This document shows positions 16,727-27,052 of a DNA stretch of 64,000 nucleotides, one piece after another. How positions within the stretch are numbered: the first letter of the stretch is position 1; every line of letters starts with the position of its first letter. Under the pieces are notes generated by a model that was not told the origin of the DNA, did not search any database, and saw only the letters and a program-made list of their open reading frames with translations. The DNA comes from UBA6623 sp965238125 (GTDB taxonomy: Bacteria > Acidobacteriota > Terriglobia > Bryobacterales > UBA6623), in assembly GCA_965238125.1 (NCBI GenBank), contig OZ250179.1, positions 5,952,001 through 6,016,000 on the forward strand, in the 5' to 3' direction. The translations under genes and the position numbers were made by a program.

Positions 16727-18790
16727 ATGACGGTCATGAAGACTTTCTGTCGAGGGTTAATGCGCGTTTGCGCCGGCGTTTTCGGTTTTGTCTGTCTTGC
16801 CTTGCCAGCGATGGCCGCGCCGCTCGGGGCGCAATCAGCGCGGCATCCGCTCGATCCGCTGAACTACGCGGAGTATTGGGCGGTGCTTGAAATTCTGCGC
16901 GATGACGGCAAGCTCGACGAAGACACGCGCTTTTCGATGATCAACCTGATCCCTCCGCCGAAGCACGAAGTTTGGGGTTTCTCGAAGGGCTCGACCTTTT
17001 CACGGCGGGCGCTTGCACTCGTTCGCCAAAAGGAAAAAACCTACGAGGCGGAAGTGGATCTCGCGGCGGGCGAGTTGACCTCATGGGGCGAGCTGAAAGG
17101 AGCCCACGCGAACTGGCTGGCCGAGGAACACAAGGCGCTGAAGAAAGAGATCAAGGAGCACCCCGATTTTATCGCTGCCCTCGTGAAGCGCGGTATCGAA
17201 GACCTGACCTTCATCGACTGCGAAGTCGCGCCGCCCGGTTTTTTCGGAACCGAGGAGCAGCGAAACCGCCGGGTCGGCCACGCCACCTGCCACGCCGGCG
17301 GCGACCGGCGGAACCAGTGGACGAGTCGTATCGAGGGCGTGACCGTGGTGCTCGATATGAATGAGAAGAAGGTCTTGCGGGTGGTCGACGAGGGCGTTAT
17401 CCCCGTGCCGGACACGCGGGCCGACTACGACCCGGCGTCGATCGGCCCGCCCCGGAAGGTCCCCGGGCCGTTGCGCATCGAACAGCCGCTGGGCCCCGGG
17501 TTCACCATCAACGGCAATATCGTCGAGTGGCAGAACTGGCGTTTTCATGTTCGGCACGACCAGCGAGTGGGCATCATCGTTTCGACAGTGACTTATCGCG
17601 ACGGCGACGACGAGCGGCCGGTGCTCTATGAGGGCTATTTGTCGGAGATGTTCGTGCCCTACATGGACCCGGCGTTCAATTGGTATAACCGCAATTTCTT
17701 GGACCTGGGCGAATTCACTTCCGGCGGCATCGCCAAACCGCTGTTGCGCGACGCGGATTGCCCCGACAACGCCGTCTACCTCGACGGCATGGTGGCCCAG
17801 GACAACGGGCGCCCGCAGGCGCGCCGTGATGTGATCTGTCTGTTCGAACGGGATCCGGGATCGATGGCTTGGCGGCACGGGCTGCCGCCCGAGCCCCAAA
17901 GCCGTCGGCAACGCGATTTGGTCGTGCGGGCGGCCGCCGTCCTCGGCAACTACGACTACATTTTTGATTGGGTGTTTTTGCAGAACGGGTCCATTCGGGT
18001 GCGGGTCGGGGCTTCGGGCGAGGCCGAGGCGAAGATCGTCACCGAAGCGACGGCCGATTCAGCGCCACAATCGATTTCCGACAACAGGGAGGGGACTTCG
18101 GGAGACGGCAACGGGAACGGGAACGGCGGCGGCGCGCACGCTGCTCCCGATGCCTATGGGCGTTTCGTCGATAAGCACATCGTCGCGGTCAACCACGATC
18201 ACTATTTCAATTTCCGAATCGACCTCGATGTCGACGGACCGGTCAACCGTTTCATCGCCGATCGGCTGGTGACGAAGACTCTGCCGGCCGACCATCCTCG
18301 CCGGAGCATCTGGGTTCGGGAACCGAAGGTTCTCGAGAAACAGAGCGAGGGCAAGCTTGATATCGACCTTCGCAAACCGACGCTGTGGCGGGTCACCAGC
18401 TCGGGCCGCAAGAACCACGTCGGTTATCCGACAAGCTATCAGCTTCGTCCCGGCAGAACCAGCACGACCTTGCTGACGGCGGATGACTATCCCCGCCGCC
18501 GTGCCGGGTTCATCGATCACCATTTGTGGGTGACGCCCTACCGCGAAGAGGAACGCTACGCGGCGGGTGAATATCCAACCCTGAGCGAGCCCGGCAGGGG
18601 CCTGCCCGCCTGGACGGCGAACGACCGCGAACTCGGCGAGACCGACCTTGTGCTATGGCATTCGATCAGCATGCAACACATGGTTCGCGGCGAGGATTGG
18701 CCCGTGATGCCGACTTTGTGGCACAGCTTCGAGCTGCGGCCGTTCGACTTTTTCGACAATAACCCGGCACTCGATTTGCCGCGCCGGTAG
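16727..18790 (+). CDS. Secreted copper amine oxidase
   Basis: 687 aa with a signal peptide (RVCAGVFGFVCLALPAMA). Copper/TPQ amine oxidases convert primary amines to aldehyde, ammonia and H2O2. The TPQ precursor Tyr409 lies in GNYDYIFDW (consensus N-Y-D/E), and the catalytic-base Asp is Asp326 in FLDLGEF, 83 residues upstream as expected. Copper histidines are in VNHDHYFNF and, near the C-terminus, TLWHSFELRPFDFFDNNP. A Gly/Asn-rich insert (GDGNGNGNGGG, about residue 465) sits between TPQ and the copper His pair. GGAG six bases before ATG 16727 supports the start; ATG 16736 is possible. Amine substrate unknown. Confidence 0.92.
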   Translation: MTVMKTFCRGLMRVCAGVFGFVCLALPAMAAPLGAQSARHPLDPLNYAEYWAVLEILRDDGKLDEDTRFSMINLIPPPKHEVWGFSKGSTFSRRALALVRQKEKTYEAEVDLAAGELTSWGELKGAHANWLAEEHKALKKEIKEHPDFIAALVKRGIEDLTFIDCEVAPPGFFGTEEQRNRRVGHATCHAGGDRRNQWTSRIEGVTVVLDMNEKKVLRVVDEGVIPVPDTRADYDPASIGPPRKVPGPLRIEQPLGPGFTINGNIVEWQNWRFHVRHDQRVGIIVSTVTYRDGDDERPVLYEGYLSEMFVPYMDPAFNWYNRNFLDLGEFTSGGIAKPLLRDADCPDNAVYLDGMVAQDNGRPQARRDVICLFERDPGSMAWRHGLPPEPQSRRQRDLVVRAAAVLGNYDYIFDWVFLQNGSIRVRVGASGEAEAKIVTEATADSAPQSISDNREGTSGDGNGNGNGGGAHAAPDAYGRFVDKHIVAVNHDHYFNFRIDLDVDGPVNRFIADRLVTKTLPADHPRRSIWVREPKVLEKQSEGKLDIDLRKPTLWRVTSSGRKNHVGYPTSYQLRPGRTSTTLLTADDYPRRRAGFIDHHLWVTPYREEERYAAGEYPTLSEPGRGLPAWTANDRELGETDLVLWHSISMQHMVRGEDWPVMPTLWHSFELRPFDFFDNNPALDLPRR

Positions 18791-19149
18791 GCCTGCCCGG
18801 ACCGGCCGCTTGGCGACCGGTCTTTGAGCCCGCCCCAAGCCCCCGAGCGACCGCGAGAGCGGTCGTTCGCCCAGGGACGGAGACGGCAGGGTACGGATAT
18901 TCCATCCCTGGGCTTGCCCAGGGCCGGCATTAATTAACTCGACTCGTGGCGGGAACCGGGTTGATCGCTGCCCGCCGGCTTATGGGCGGATCGAGGAATG
19001 GGCAGGCCTGGAGACCTGCCCCACTGCATGCTGCCGCCGATGGATGAAAAATGTAGAAACTCCAGGGGCAGGCCGGGAGGCACGCCCCACCGCGGGACGC
19101 TGACGGCCTCTCGAATCGCAAAACCTTGTCTTCCGAAGCGAAATTTTTG
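18791..19149. repeat. Gene-free spacer with dispersed hairpins
   Basis: No gene is seen. 18905-18922 is CCCTGGGC-TT-GCCCAGGG followed by CCGGCATTAATTAACTCG, resembling the palindrome at about 3518-3540. 19000-19021 is the GGGCAGG...CCTGCCCC hairpin also found at 11775 and 62243, with a degenerate copy (GGGGCAGGCCGGGAGGCACG) near 19063. Confidence 0.6.
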
Positions 19150-19177
19150 TTGCCTCGAAAACGATCTGGGTTAGGAT
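19150..19177 (+). promoter_or_regulatory. Candidate promoter of the zapB-like/zapA pair
   Basis: TTGCCT (19150-19155), a 16-bp spacer and TAGGAT (19172-19177), ending 30 bp before the ATG at 19208 in a locally AT-rich stretch. Reasonable but not exact match to the sigma70 consensus. Confidence 0.4.
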
Positions 19178-19207
19178 AGAGAAACGAGGCAGGGCTTCAA
19201 GACCACG

Positions 19208-19498
19208 ATGGCTTCACAAATCTCCCTTTCCGAGTCCGGCTCCGACGGCCCGGACGCTCTCCGATCGCTCGACAGATTGGAAAACTGCATTCAAGGAGCC
19301 GTCAACCGACTGCGCGGCGCCGAGGAAAAACGAGTGGCCGCCGAACAAGAAGGGGAACGGCTGCAGGCGCTGTTCGCCGAGAAGGACAGTGAGATCGAGC
19401 GCCTCAACAACGAGCTCGGGGAGTTGCGCTCGGAAAGAGACGAAGTGCGCGGGCGCATTGAAGCCTTAGTGGAACGCATCGACGGCCTCGACGGGTGA
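19208..19498 (+). CDS. ZapB-like coiled-coil protein
   Basis: 96 aa, largely one coiled coil (residues about 20-92: LRGAEEKRVAAEQEGERLQ, EKDSEIERLNNELGEL). No enzyme motif. Small coiled-coil proteins in front of zapA are typical in Acidobacteria and Deltaproteobacteria and are thought to assist Z-ring assembly as ZapB does through ZapA; here that is inferred from position and shape only. zapA starts 69 bp downstream on the same strand. Confidence 0.6.
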   Translation: MASQISLSESGSDGPDALRSLDRLENCIQGAVNRLRGAEEKRVAAEQEGERLQALFAEKDSEIERLNNELGELRSERDEVRGRIEALVERIDGLDG

Positions 19499-19566
19499 CC
19501 AGCAGCGAGGAAGATCCGTCGCGGCCGACGCGTCGGCCTGGCGACGGAAAAAATTGAGCGGTTGAA

Positions 19567-19905
19567 ATGGCAGGCATGTCCCCAGACGGTGGAATCCAGG
19601 TCAATATCTTTGGGCAGGTCTACCACATCAAGGGTGGAGAGGACCCGGAGCACACCCGCGAGCTGGCAGTCTCGGTGGACGAGAAGATGAGCTTCATCGC
19701 CCGCCAAGTAAGTGTGCCCGACAACTTCCGCATTGCCGTGTTGACGGCTCTTCACCTGGCGGACGAATACGATACGCTGCTGAAAGAACACGAAGAGCTT
19801 CAGGAAAAGGTAGCCGCCAAAGCCGATCGCCTTGAAGCGTTGCTGGACGGGGTCGAGCAGAGTGCCGGGGGGCAAACGACGTCGGTCTTTTCCGCGGCGG
19901 ATTGA
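19567..19905 (+). CDS. zapA: Cell division protein ZapA
   Basis: 112 aa, typical length. ZapA binds and crosslinks FtsZ filaments at the division site. The N-terminal globular part shows the family pattern VNIFGQVYHIKGGEDPEHTRELAVSVDEKM with the strand-helix of ZapA, followed by RIAVLTALHLADEY and a C-terminal coiled coil (LKEHEELQEKVAAKADRLE). Second gene after the coiled-coil ZapB-like protein. The 106 bp to the convergent aminotransferase contain a short direct repeat (GGGTACGTGTCTCC twice) and no clear 6S RNA. Confidence 0.88.
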   Translation: MAGMSPDGGIQVNIFGQVYHIKGGEDPEHTRELAVSVDEKMSFIARQVSVPDNFRIAVLTALHLADEYDTLLKEHEELQEKVAAKADRLEALLDGVEQSAGGQTTSVFSAAD

Positions 19906-20011
19906 TTTTCCGTATCGCCGGGGTACGTGTCTCCGGGGTACGTGTCTCCGAATCATGTGGCGCACGCTTTCAGGCCGTGGCGCCATTCGTGGCGACATCT
20001 CCCGACCTCGC

Positions 20012-21178
20012 TCACCCGGCCCGTATCATCTTGTCGATCCGATCGAGCGCTTCCCTGATTTCATCGAGCGCCGTGGCGTAGCTGAAGCGTAGATACCCCT
20101 CACCGTAATCGCCGAAGCTTGTTCCGGTGAGGCAAGCGACGCCGGCTTCATGGAGCACCCGATGGGCAAGCTCGTCGGAGGGGATGCCGGTCTCCGACGT
20201 GTTGGGAAATACATAGAAAGCCCCGCCGGGCTTGGTGCAGGAAATTCCAGGGATGTTGTTGAGGCCGTCGACGATCACGTCGCGGCGGCGGGCGAACTCG
20301 GCGACCATTTCGTCCACGGCATCTTGCGGGCCGCGCAGAGCCGCGATCCCGGCGCGCTGGCTGAAGCTCGAGGTGTGCGAGTTGCAGTTGACCATCATCA
20401 GGCACACGGCGTCGAGCAGCCATTTCGGCATAACGCCGTAGCCCATCCGCCAACCGGTCATGGAAAAGGTTTTCGAGAAGCCGTCGAGCAGGATGGTCTT
20501 TTCGAGCATGCCGTCAATGGAGGTGATCGAAAAGGGTTTCTCGTCGAAATAGATGCGGCTGTAAACCTCGTCGGCGAGCACCATCATGTCGCGCTCAAGG
20601 ACCAGCTCGGCGATGGCGCGGATGTCTTCCTCGGGAGTGATGCCGCCGGTGGGGTTCTGCGGCGAATTGAGGATCAACAGCTTGGTCTTATCGGTGAGCT
20701 GCTCTCGGATCACGTTGACGTCGAGCGAGAAGCCACGGCTTTCGACCAACGGAATCGGAATCGCCTTGGCCCCGGTGTAGTTGATCATCGACTCGTAGAT
20801 CGGAAAACCCGGGTTCGGGTAGAGCGCCTCGTCGCCGGGTTCGAGCAACGACAGAATCGGGAAGAACAAGATCGGCTTGCCGCCCGGCGTGACGACGACC
20901 TGGCTCTCGTCGACTTGGATGCCGCGTTGGGCGGAAACGACCTCGGCGATCGCTTCGCGCAACTCGGGGTCGCCTTGGGTTGGGCCGTATTTGGTCCACC
21001 CCTCGTCGAGCGCCGCTTTGGCCGCCTCGACGATATGAGGGGCCGTCGGGAAGTCGGGCTCGCCGATTTCCATGTGAATGATCGAACGGCCCTGGGCTTC
21101 CAGGCCCCGGGCCTCTACAAGAACCGCGAAGGCGCCTTCGCCGCGCACTCCGCTCATGCGACTGGAGAGTAGATTCAT
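20012..21178 (-). CDS. PLP-dependent class I/II aminotransferase
   Basis: 388 aa, fold type I aspartate-aminotransferase-like. N-terminal HMEIGEPDFPTAPHI is the substrate-gate block; the PLP lysine is in LDGFSKTFSMTGWRMGYG; RFSYATALDEI near the C-terminus contains the carboxylate-binding Arg. The start is ATG 21178 (MNLLSSRMSG), just before conserved sequence. Related proteins act on aspartate, alanine, aromatic or kynurenine-type amino acids, and specificity cannot be read from sequence alone. Monocistronic and convergent with zapA. Confidence 0.9.
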   Translation of the reverse strand: MNLLSSRMSGVRGEGAFAVLVEARGLEAQGRSIIHMEIGEPDFPTAPHIVEAAKAALDEGWTKYGPTQGDPELREAIAEVVSAQRGIQVDESQVVVTPGGKPILFFPILSLLEPGDEALYPNPGFPIYESMINYTGAKAIPIPLVESRGFSLDVNVIREQLTDKTKLLILNSPQNPTGGITPEEDIRAIAELVLERDMMVLADEVYSRIYFDEKPFSITSIDGMLEKTILLDGFSKTFSMTGWRMGYGVMPKWLLDAVCLMMVNCNSHTSSFSQRAGIAALRGPQDAVDEMVAEFARRRDVIVDGLNNIPGISCTKPGGAFYVFPNTSETGIPSDELAHRVLHEAGVACLTGTSFGDYGEGYLRFSYATALDEIREALDRIDKMIRAG

Positions 21179-21189
21179 TTTTTTCCGCT

Positions 21190-21488
21190 GTCTTCCGTTG
21201 GGCCGTGGGGCCGTGAACCGATGAGTCGTGAACCGTGAACCGTTAGCCGTGCACCGTGAACCGAGAATCACGAACAGTCAGCCGTGAAACTGAGATTGGT
21301 TGCCGGGCGGATCAGTCCAAAATGATAGCATTGGGCGCCGATCCGCAACCTGATCTCCAGCAAGACATTTGAAATTTCGTTCGCGCGACCCCGGGCTCGT
21401 CGTGGTGTCCTCTAATCCGGACCAGGGGCGCTCGGATCTTGCCGTTTCTTACGGAGTGGCGATGACTCTCGCGTCGGTTTCGGCACGG
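21190..21488. repeat. Low-complexity GTGAACCG tract and spacer
   Basis: 21200-21300 consists of imperfect tandem units around CCGTGAACC (e.g. GTCGTGAACCGTGAACCGTT). No gene is seen from 21179 to 21786; the second half is the inverted-repeat element described separately. A related short run is at about 3450. Confidence 0.55.
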
Positions 21489-21730
21489 CAAACCGAGCCG
21501 CGCACGTCAGTATGCGGTGTGAGTCGAGGCCGTTCGGCTCGAGAGACGGTGGTGGGAACGCGGCGCCCGGCAACGCGGGAATCTCTTCGCCGAAGAATCA
21601 GCAAGGGTGTCGCCTTCGCTAGTTTGGCGGGGAGGGAGACCCTGGGGCGGCTTTGTTGGGAGCATCACCTTAACGTGGTTCCGGGGTGGGTTTATCGGAT
21701 ACCGCTTACTGACGTGCGCGGCTCGGTTTG
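21489..21730. mobile_element. MITE-like element A with 22-bp terminal inverted repeats
   Basis: 21489-21510 (starting CAAACCGAGCCGCGCACGT) and 21709-21730 are perfect reverse complements over 22 bp, bounding about 242 bp with no coding potential. The same arms, differing only at the inner CAG/AAG, bound 34900-35092. The right interior (TTCCGGGGTGGG..., GATACCGCTTA) is also shared. There is no transposase inside, so it would be non-autonomous. No clear target-site duplication is visible. Confidence 0.65.
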
Positions 21731-21786
21731 GGACTGCAATACTGAGCCGCGCGTATCCACTTTGCACCTTCCCCCACTGCCGAGGG

Positions 21787-22041
21787 CTACGGCCAATCCC
21801 ATTCGGTTTTGTCAAAGGAGCTTGCACCCAGATCCGGGAACTGGTCGGCATCGTTTCCGGCTTGGTCCATTTCGGCAAGAGTTTGTTCCCATCCTTCGCG
21901 TACGCGGCGCACGGGACGGATTCGGACGCCGTCGTCGTCGTCGGTGATCTCAAGTTCCCGCCCTTCCAACCCGGCCTGCTTAACCAACGACTTGGGAATT
22001 CGTACTGCGTAAGAATTGCCGATCCGGCTCAATCGTGCCAT
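21787..22041 (-). CDS. AbrB/MazE-type antitoxin, orphan
   Basis: 84 aa with an N-terminal SpoVT-AbrB swapped-hairpin domain: RIGNSYAVRIPKSLVKQAGL, then ELEITDDDDGVRIRPV. The acidic C-terminus (DLGASSFDKTEWDWP) resembles the toxin-neutralising tail of MazE antitoxins, which typically end in EWEW-like residues. A MazF/PemK toxin gene would be expected immediately downstream (lower coordinates) but is absent; the inverted-repeat element A ends 57 bp from the stop. Upstream, the M16 peptidase stop is only 19 bp away on the same strand, so it may be read through from that operon. Confidence 0.82.
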   Translation of the reverse strand: MARLSRIGNSYAVRIPKSLVKQAGLEGRELEITDDDDGVRIRPVRRVREGWEQTLAEMDQAGNDADQFPDLGASSFDKTEWDWP

Positions 22042-22059
22042 ATTCTTGACTCTCCGTCT

Positions 22060-23585
22060 TCACTCGAAAATACTGTCGGCGGGGATGATTTCGATGCTGC
22101 CTAGGTTGAGCTTGTAGCGGCCGATAATCTTATCCTCGTCGAGGATTTCTTGCGGTTTCGGTGAAACGTATTCGATCGTCGAGGGTCGCCCGGAGCGCAA
22201 CGCCCGGCGGAAACCCGCCGCATCCTTTGTGATGACGACAATGTCGAGGTTGTCCGACCGGAGGTGTTCGCGAATCGCCTCGTTAACCTTTTCGACCGTT
22301 AGGCTGTTGAGCGCGTCCTTGAGGAAGCCGTTGAACTCCCCGGTCCCATAGAACTCGCTGTCGAGCGCGTACCCAAGCTGGTTGCTTTCCGTCTGCGTCA
22401 GCAGGTTGACGTACTTTGACAGGAAATCGCGCGTGGCTGCAAAGTCTTCCTCGCTCAAGCCTTCCCGGACCAGTTTGTCGAGCTCGTAAAGCGCGATCCG
22501 CAGGGCGAACATGCCGTTTTGCGGCTCGACGGGGCGAATCCAAATGTGGAAGATCTGTTGGCGGCGGCCTAGGTTCGGCTCCGGTTGGGTGAGGAACATT
22601 CCGCGTGGGAAGTATTCGATGTAGGCGTAGTCGCCGTAGTTCATGCCGCGAATGCCGCGGATGCGCTGGAAGAGATGACTCTTGCTCGATCGGTGTTGCC
22701 CGAAGTAAGACTGCACCAACTTGAGAGCTGGCCAGTCGGGCGATTCACGGGTGACGTCGATCGGGAAACCGAGCACGATGTGCGTGCCGCGGGTGTCCTT
22801 CTCGATGATGCTGACGCGCAGCTTCGACGCGGTTTCGGGCTCGGGCAGGGCGACCGGGTCGGGCCGGCCCTCGGGGAGTTTCGAGAAATCCGCCGCGACT
22901 CTTTCGGGGAAGCCCTCGGGATAGCCTCCCGAGAGGCCGATCGTGATGTTGCCCTGTGTGTAATGCCGTTCGTAGAAGGCCCGAACGTCATCGAGAGTCA
23001 TCGCTTCGAGCGCCGAGACGCGGCCGGCGTTCTGCCGGCCGTAGGGGTGGCCGCTGTAGATCTTCTCGTAGAGGAATTCCTTGGCCAGCTCCTCTTCATT
23101 GTTGCCGCGAAGGGCGGTGCGCAGGAAGTTGACCGCTTCATCGGTGAGTCGGCGGAAGTCGTCTTCGCGCAGGCCCGGCTCGAGCAGCATCGAGCGCAGA
23201 ATCGCGTAATAGGCGTCGAGGTTTTCCCGGTGCGTCGTGCCCTGGAAGATCGTCATCTCCTTGTCGATTTGGGCGCCGACCGAAGAGGCCATCGGGAAGA
23301 GCGCTTCCACGATGGCGTCGTAGGATTGTTCTTTCGTTCCGCCCTTGCTGAGTAAGGCCGAGGTCAGCGCGGCGAGGCCGGCTTTGTCCGCCGGGTCGGC
23401 GGCGGCTCCGGAGTGGACGACGATGCGGAAGTTTACCAGAGGCGACTTGCTCGGCTGCGTCAGCAACTTGGGTCCGTCGGCGAGGGCTCCCGTCGCGCCA
23501 ACAAGCATAAGCGCCGACACCGCGGCGGCGTGGGGCAAGGGGTTCCGTTTCAGCAGGCTCGTCATTAGGCTCGTCATTACGCTCA

Positions 23586-23586
<1 letters not shown>
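22060..23586 (-). CDS. M16 peptidase-family protein, non-catalytic partner
   Basis: 508 aa with a signal-like N-terminus (AAAVSALMLVGATGALADG). Both M16 halves are recognisable (SGHPYGRQNAGRVSALEAMT; RVSIIEKDTRGTHIVLGFP). The zinc HxxEH is missing: GLAALTSALLSKGG occupies its place. Such proteins pair with an active M16 subunit to form a heterodimeric clamshell protease. It begins within the stop codon of the active subunit (TAATG, 1-base overlap), indicating translational coupling. Located in the periplasm or exported. Confidence 0.86.
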
Positions 23587-24952
<1,366 letters not shown>

Positions 24953-24956
<4 letters not shown>

Positions 24957-25894
24957 ATCGTCACCCCTTCGTCAAGCAGACGCCGAAGGTTGCCTCCGAA
25001 AATTGCGTTGGCGTCCTCGGCGCTGATGTCGAGCTGTTCGAGCGCCGCTGCCTGGGCCTCGAACACTTCCGCGTTCCAGCCGCGCGGGAAAAACGACGAG
25101 TCGGAGCCGAACAGCAGCCTCTCGGCACCGTAGAGGTCGAGTGCTTGGCGAAAGACAGCTGTCAGCTCCATGGGCGGCAACTGGTATTTCATCCACGAAT
25201 TGCTGCTCGACGTATCGAGGTAGACGTTCGGCGCCAGGTCGCCCAGCATCAATGCTTCCCGGAAATACCCCGCTCCGAAGTGGGGAATCACAAACGGGAC
25301 CCGCGGGTGATCGAGCGCGACCGCGTGCAGCTCGATCGGGTTCGAAAAGCTCATATCGAATTTCGACGGCAGACCGAGCTTACGGCGCACGCCCACGCTC
25401 AAAACGCCCATGTGAACGAAAACGACGACGCCCGGGTGCTCGGCGGCGATTCCATAGACGGCCCGCAATCGCTCGTCGCGCACGGAAAACCGCTGCATCG
25501 CCGGGAACAGGCAGATGCCCCGCAACCCCAGCTCGTCAACCGCCCGGCGGCAGCGCTCGGCGGCGTCGGGTGAGAGCGGGTTCAGCATGAAATAGCCGTC
25601 GATGCGGTCGGGGAACGCGCGCACGGCATCCGCGGCCGACTGTTCGTCACCGGGCAGGCTGGCCATCAGGACGGTGCTTTGAACCCCGCGGTGATCGAGT
25701 TCGGTGACCCAGCGCGCGGCGAGTTCGCTGTTGTCGGTCGGTGGCGCGTCCCACCCGAGGCTTTCGATGAGGGCGTCGGCGCTGACCGCCTCGCCGAGAG
25801 CGCTTTTCTGCTTCGCCAGGCCTTCGAAGAAGCTGCGTGAGAAGAAGTGCGCGTGAGCGTCTGAGACGTCGATGGTCCCCCAGGTGGTTTGCAT
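24953..25894 (-). CDS. Amidohydrolase 2 family metal-dependent hydrolase
   Basis: 313-aa TIM-barrel protein. Metal ligands match the Amidohydro_2 pattern: HAHFF (HxH) at strand 1, FVHMG, VIPHFGAGY and the Asp of LLFGSDSSFFP. The family includes ACMSD-type decarboxylases and cyclic-ester hydrolases; substrate not inferable. ATG 25894 is used; an in-frame TTG lies seven codons earlier. First gene of the coupled amidohydrolase-M16-M16 operon, an unusual combination of a small-molecule hydrolase with a peptidase pair. Confidence 0.85.
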
Positions 25895-26039
25895 AGCGTT
25901 AACTTTTTGTTGCAACGACAGACCCTATTCTACAAAGGGCGCGCGGGCGTCGGGTGAGCAGGGTTGTTATCGGGCGTGCGACATAAGTATGGGAGAATCG
26001 GCGGTCCGGGCGCGGGCGCTTCTCCGGCTGAAATTTCCC

Positions 26040-26169
26040 TTCGTTCGGACACGGCTAAAGCCTTATGGGAAAAAGGCCGTTGAAACGGCCTCGTGCCGGA
26101 CGACGGGGCCCTTTAAACCGGCCCTACAAGGGCCGGCCTACTTGCAGTCCAAGCCCGGTGAACCGGGCT
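26040..26169. repeat. Palindrome cassette, copy 2
   Basis: Gene-free interval 25895-26315. Consecutive perfect hairpins: AGGCCGTT-GA-AACGGCCT (26074-26091), CCGGCCC / GGGCCGG around TACAA (26118-26136) and AGCCCGGT-GA-ACCGGGCT (26152-26169), separated by the GCCTACTTGCAGTCCA linker. It matches the cassette at 16438-16575 in order and linker while the stem sequences vary with compensating changes. Confidence 0.75.
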
Positions 26170-26294
26170 AACCGAGAGCTAACCGCGGACTTCCGACCAC
26201 GCCTCTGTTTTCTATCGCTCGCATTGCGAGAGGGACGTCCTACATTCATGTCGTACACCCTGCACACGTGCCCACGCCTCAAGTTACCCGTATT

Positions 26295-26316
26295 TATGGT
26301 AATATGGGAAACCATA
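26295..26316 (+). promoter_or_regulatory. Candidate vapBC operator
   Basis: TATGGT (26295-26300) and ACCATA (26311-26316) form a 6-bp inverted repeat with a 10-bp spacer containing AATATG. The right arm includes the first base of the antitoxin start codon, so a bound antitoxin-toxin complex would block both polymerase and ribosome access. An AT-rich TAATAT within it may be the -10. Short arms, so tentative. Confidence 0.35.
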
Positions 26317-26564
26317 TGAAGACGACGATTGAGTTGCCGGATGATCTGTTGCTGGCGGCGAAAAAGAAAGCACTCGATTCGCGCACAACGCTCCGCGCCC
26401 TTTTTGAGCAAGCACTCCGAAGAGAGTTGACCACGCCGCGCCGGTCGACGAAAGCGAAACCACGACGGCGGATCCACTGGGTTACGGCGAAGGGAAAACT
26501 TCCTCGGGACCTCGACCTTACCGATCGCGAAGCCATGTACTCTTGGTTTGAAGAAAAGAAGTGA
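26316..26564 (+). CDS. vapB: VapB-type antitoxin (ribbon-helix-helix)
   Basis: 82 aa. The N-terminal MKTTIELPDDLLLAAKKKAL is an RHH/VapB DNA-binding strand-helix, followed by RTTLRALFEQALRREL. The basic linker and C-terminal DLDLTDREAMYSWFEEKK would wrap the toxin. ATG 26316 is selected by the RHH start; the longer frame adds an unrelated 16-residue extension. Overlaps the PIN toxin start by 4 bp (GTGA). Confidence 0.85.
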   Translation: MKTTIELPDDLLLAAKKKALDSRTTLRALFEQALRRELTTPRRSTKAKPRRRIHWVTAKGKLPRDLDLTDREAMYSWFEEKK

Positions 26565-27001
26565 TCGCTCTCGATACGAATTTATTGGTTTACGCTCACC
26601 ACCCGGACTCACCCGAGCACGGCGCGACTCGAAGAGCCATTGAAACCCTCGTCGCGGAGGAGGAGGGCGGTTGGGGCGTCGCCCTACCAACGATCGCGGA
26701 ATTTTGGACTGTCGTCACTCACCCGAAGCTAAAAGCACAGCGGTCGTCGGTGGAACAGGCCCGACGGTTTCTGACGGCATTGATCGATGCCGGGGCGCGG
26801 ATCTACGAGCCCGGCGACCGCTTCGGAGAGCGCTTGACCGGCGCCGCGGTTGACCTCGGGGTTCAGGGCCCGAGAATCTTCGACCTCCAGATTGCACTCA
26901 CCGCCTTCGACAACGGCGTAACGCGGATCTGGACCCACGACGAACGATTTGTGGCCATGCCCGGGCAGCGCGTTTACAACCCCTTGTCGCCCGCGGGCTG
27001 A
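26561..27001 (+). CDS. vapC: VapC-type PIN-domain ribonuclease toxin
   Basis: 146 aa. The PIN acidic residues are all present: Asp5 in MIALDTNLLVYAH, the Glu in TIAEFWTVVTHP, the Asp in GPRIFDLQIALTAFDNG and the Asp of WTHDERF. VapC toxins cleave tRNA or rRNA with Mg2+. The start is GTG 26561, whose TGA overlaps the antitoxin stop, giving translational coupling. Confidence 0.9.
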   Translation: MIALDTNLLVYAHHPDSPEHGATRRAIETLVAEEEGGWGVALPTIAEFWTVVTHPKLKAQRSSVEQARRFLTALIDAGARIYEPGDRFGERLTGAAVDLGVQGPRIFDLQIALTAFDNGVTRIWTHDERFVAMPGQRVYNPLSPAG

Positions 27002-27052
27002 AATGGCCGGGCCGGCCTTGGTCCAAAGGTGCTCGTTGTATGGACGGCCTCT

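Noticed and set aside
19906..20011. Possible 6S RNA after zapA
   Set aside because: 6S RNA often follows zapA, but only 106 bp are available and they hold a short direct repeat, not the long bulged hairpin of 6S RNA.
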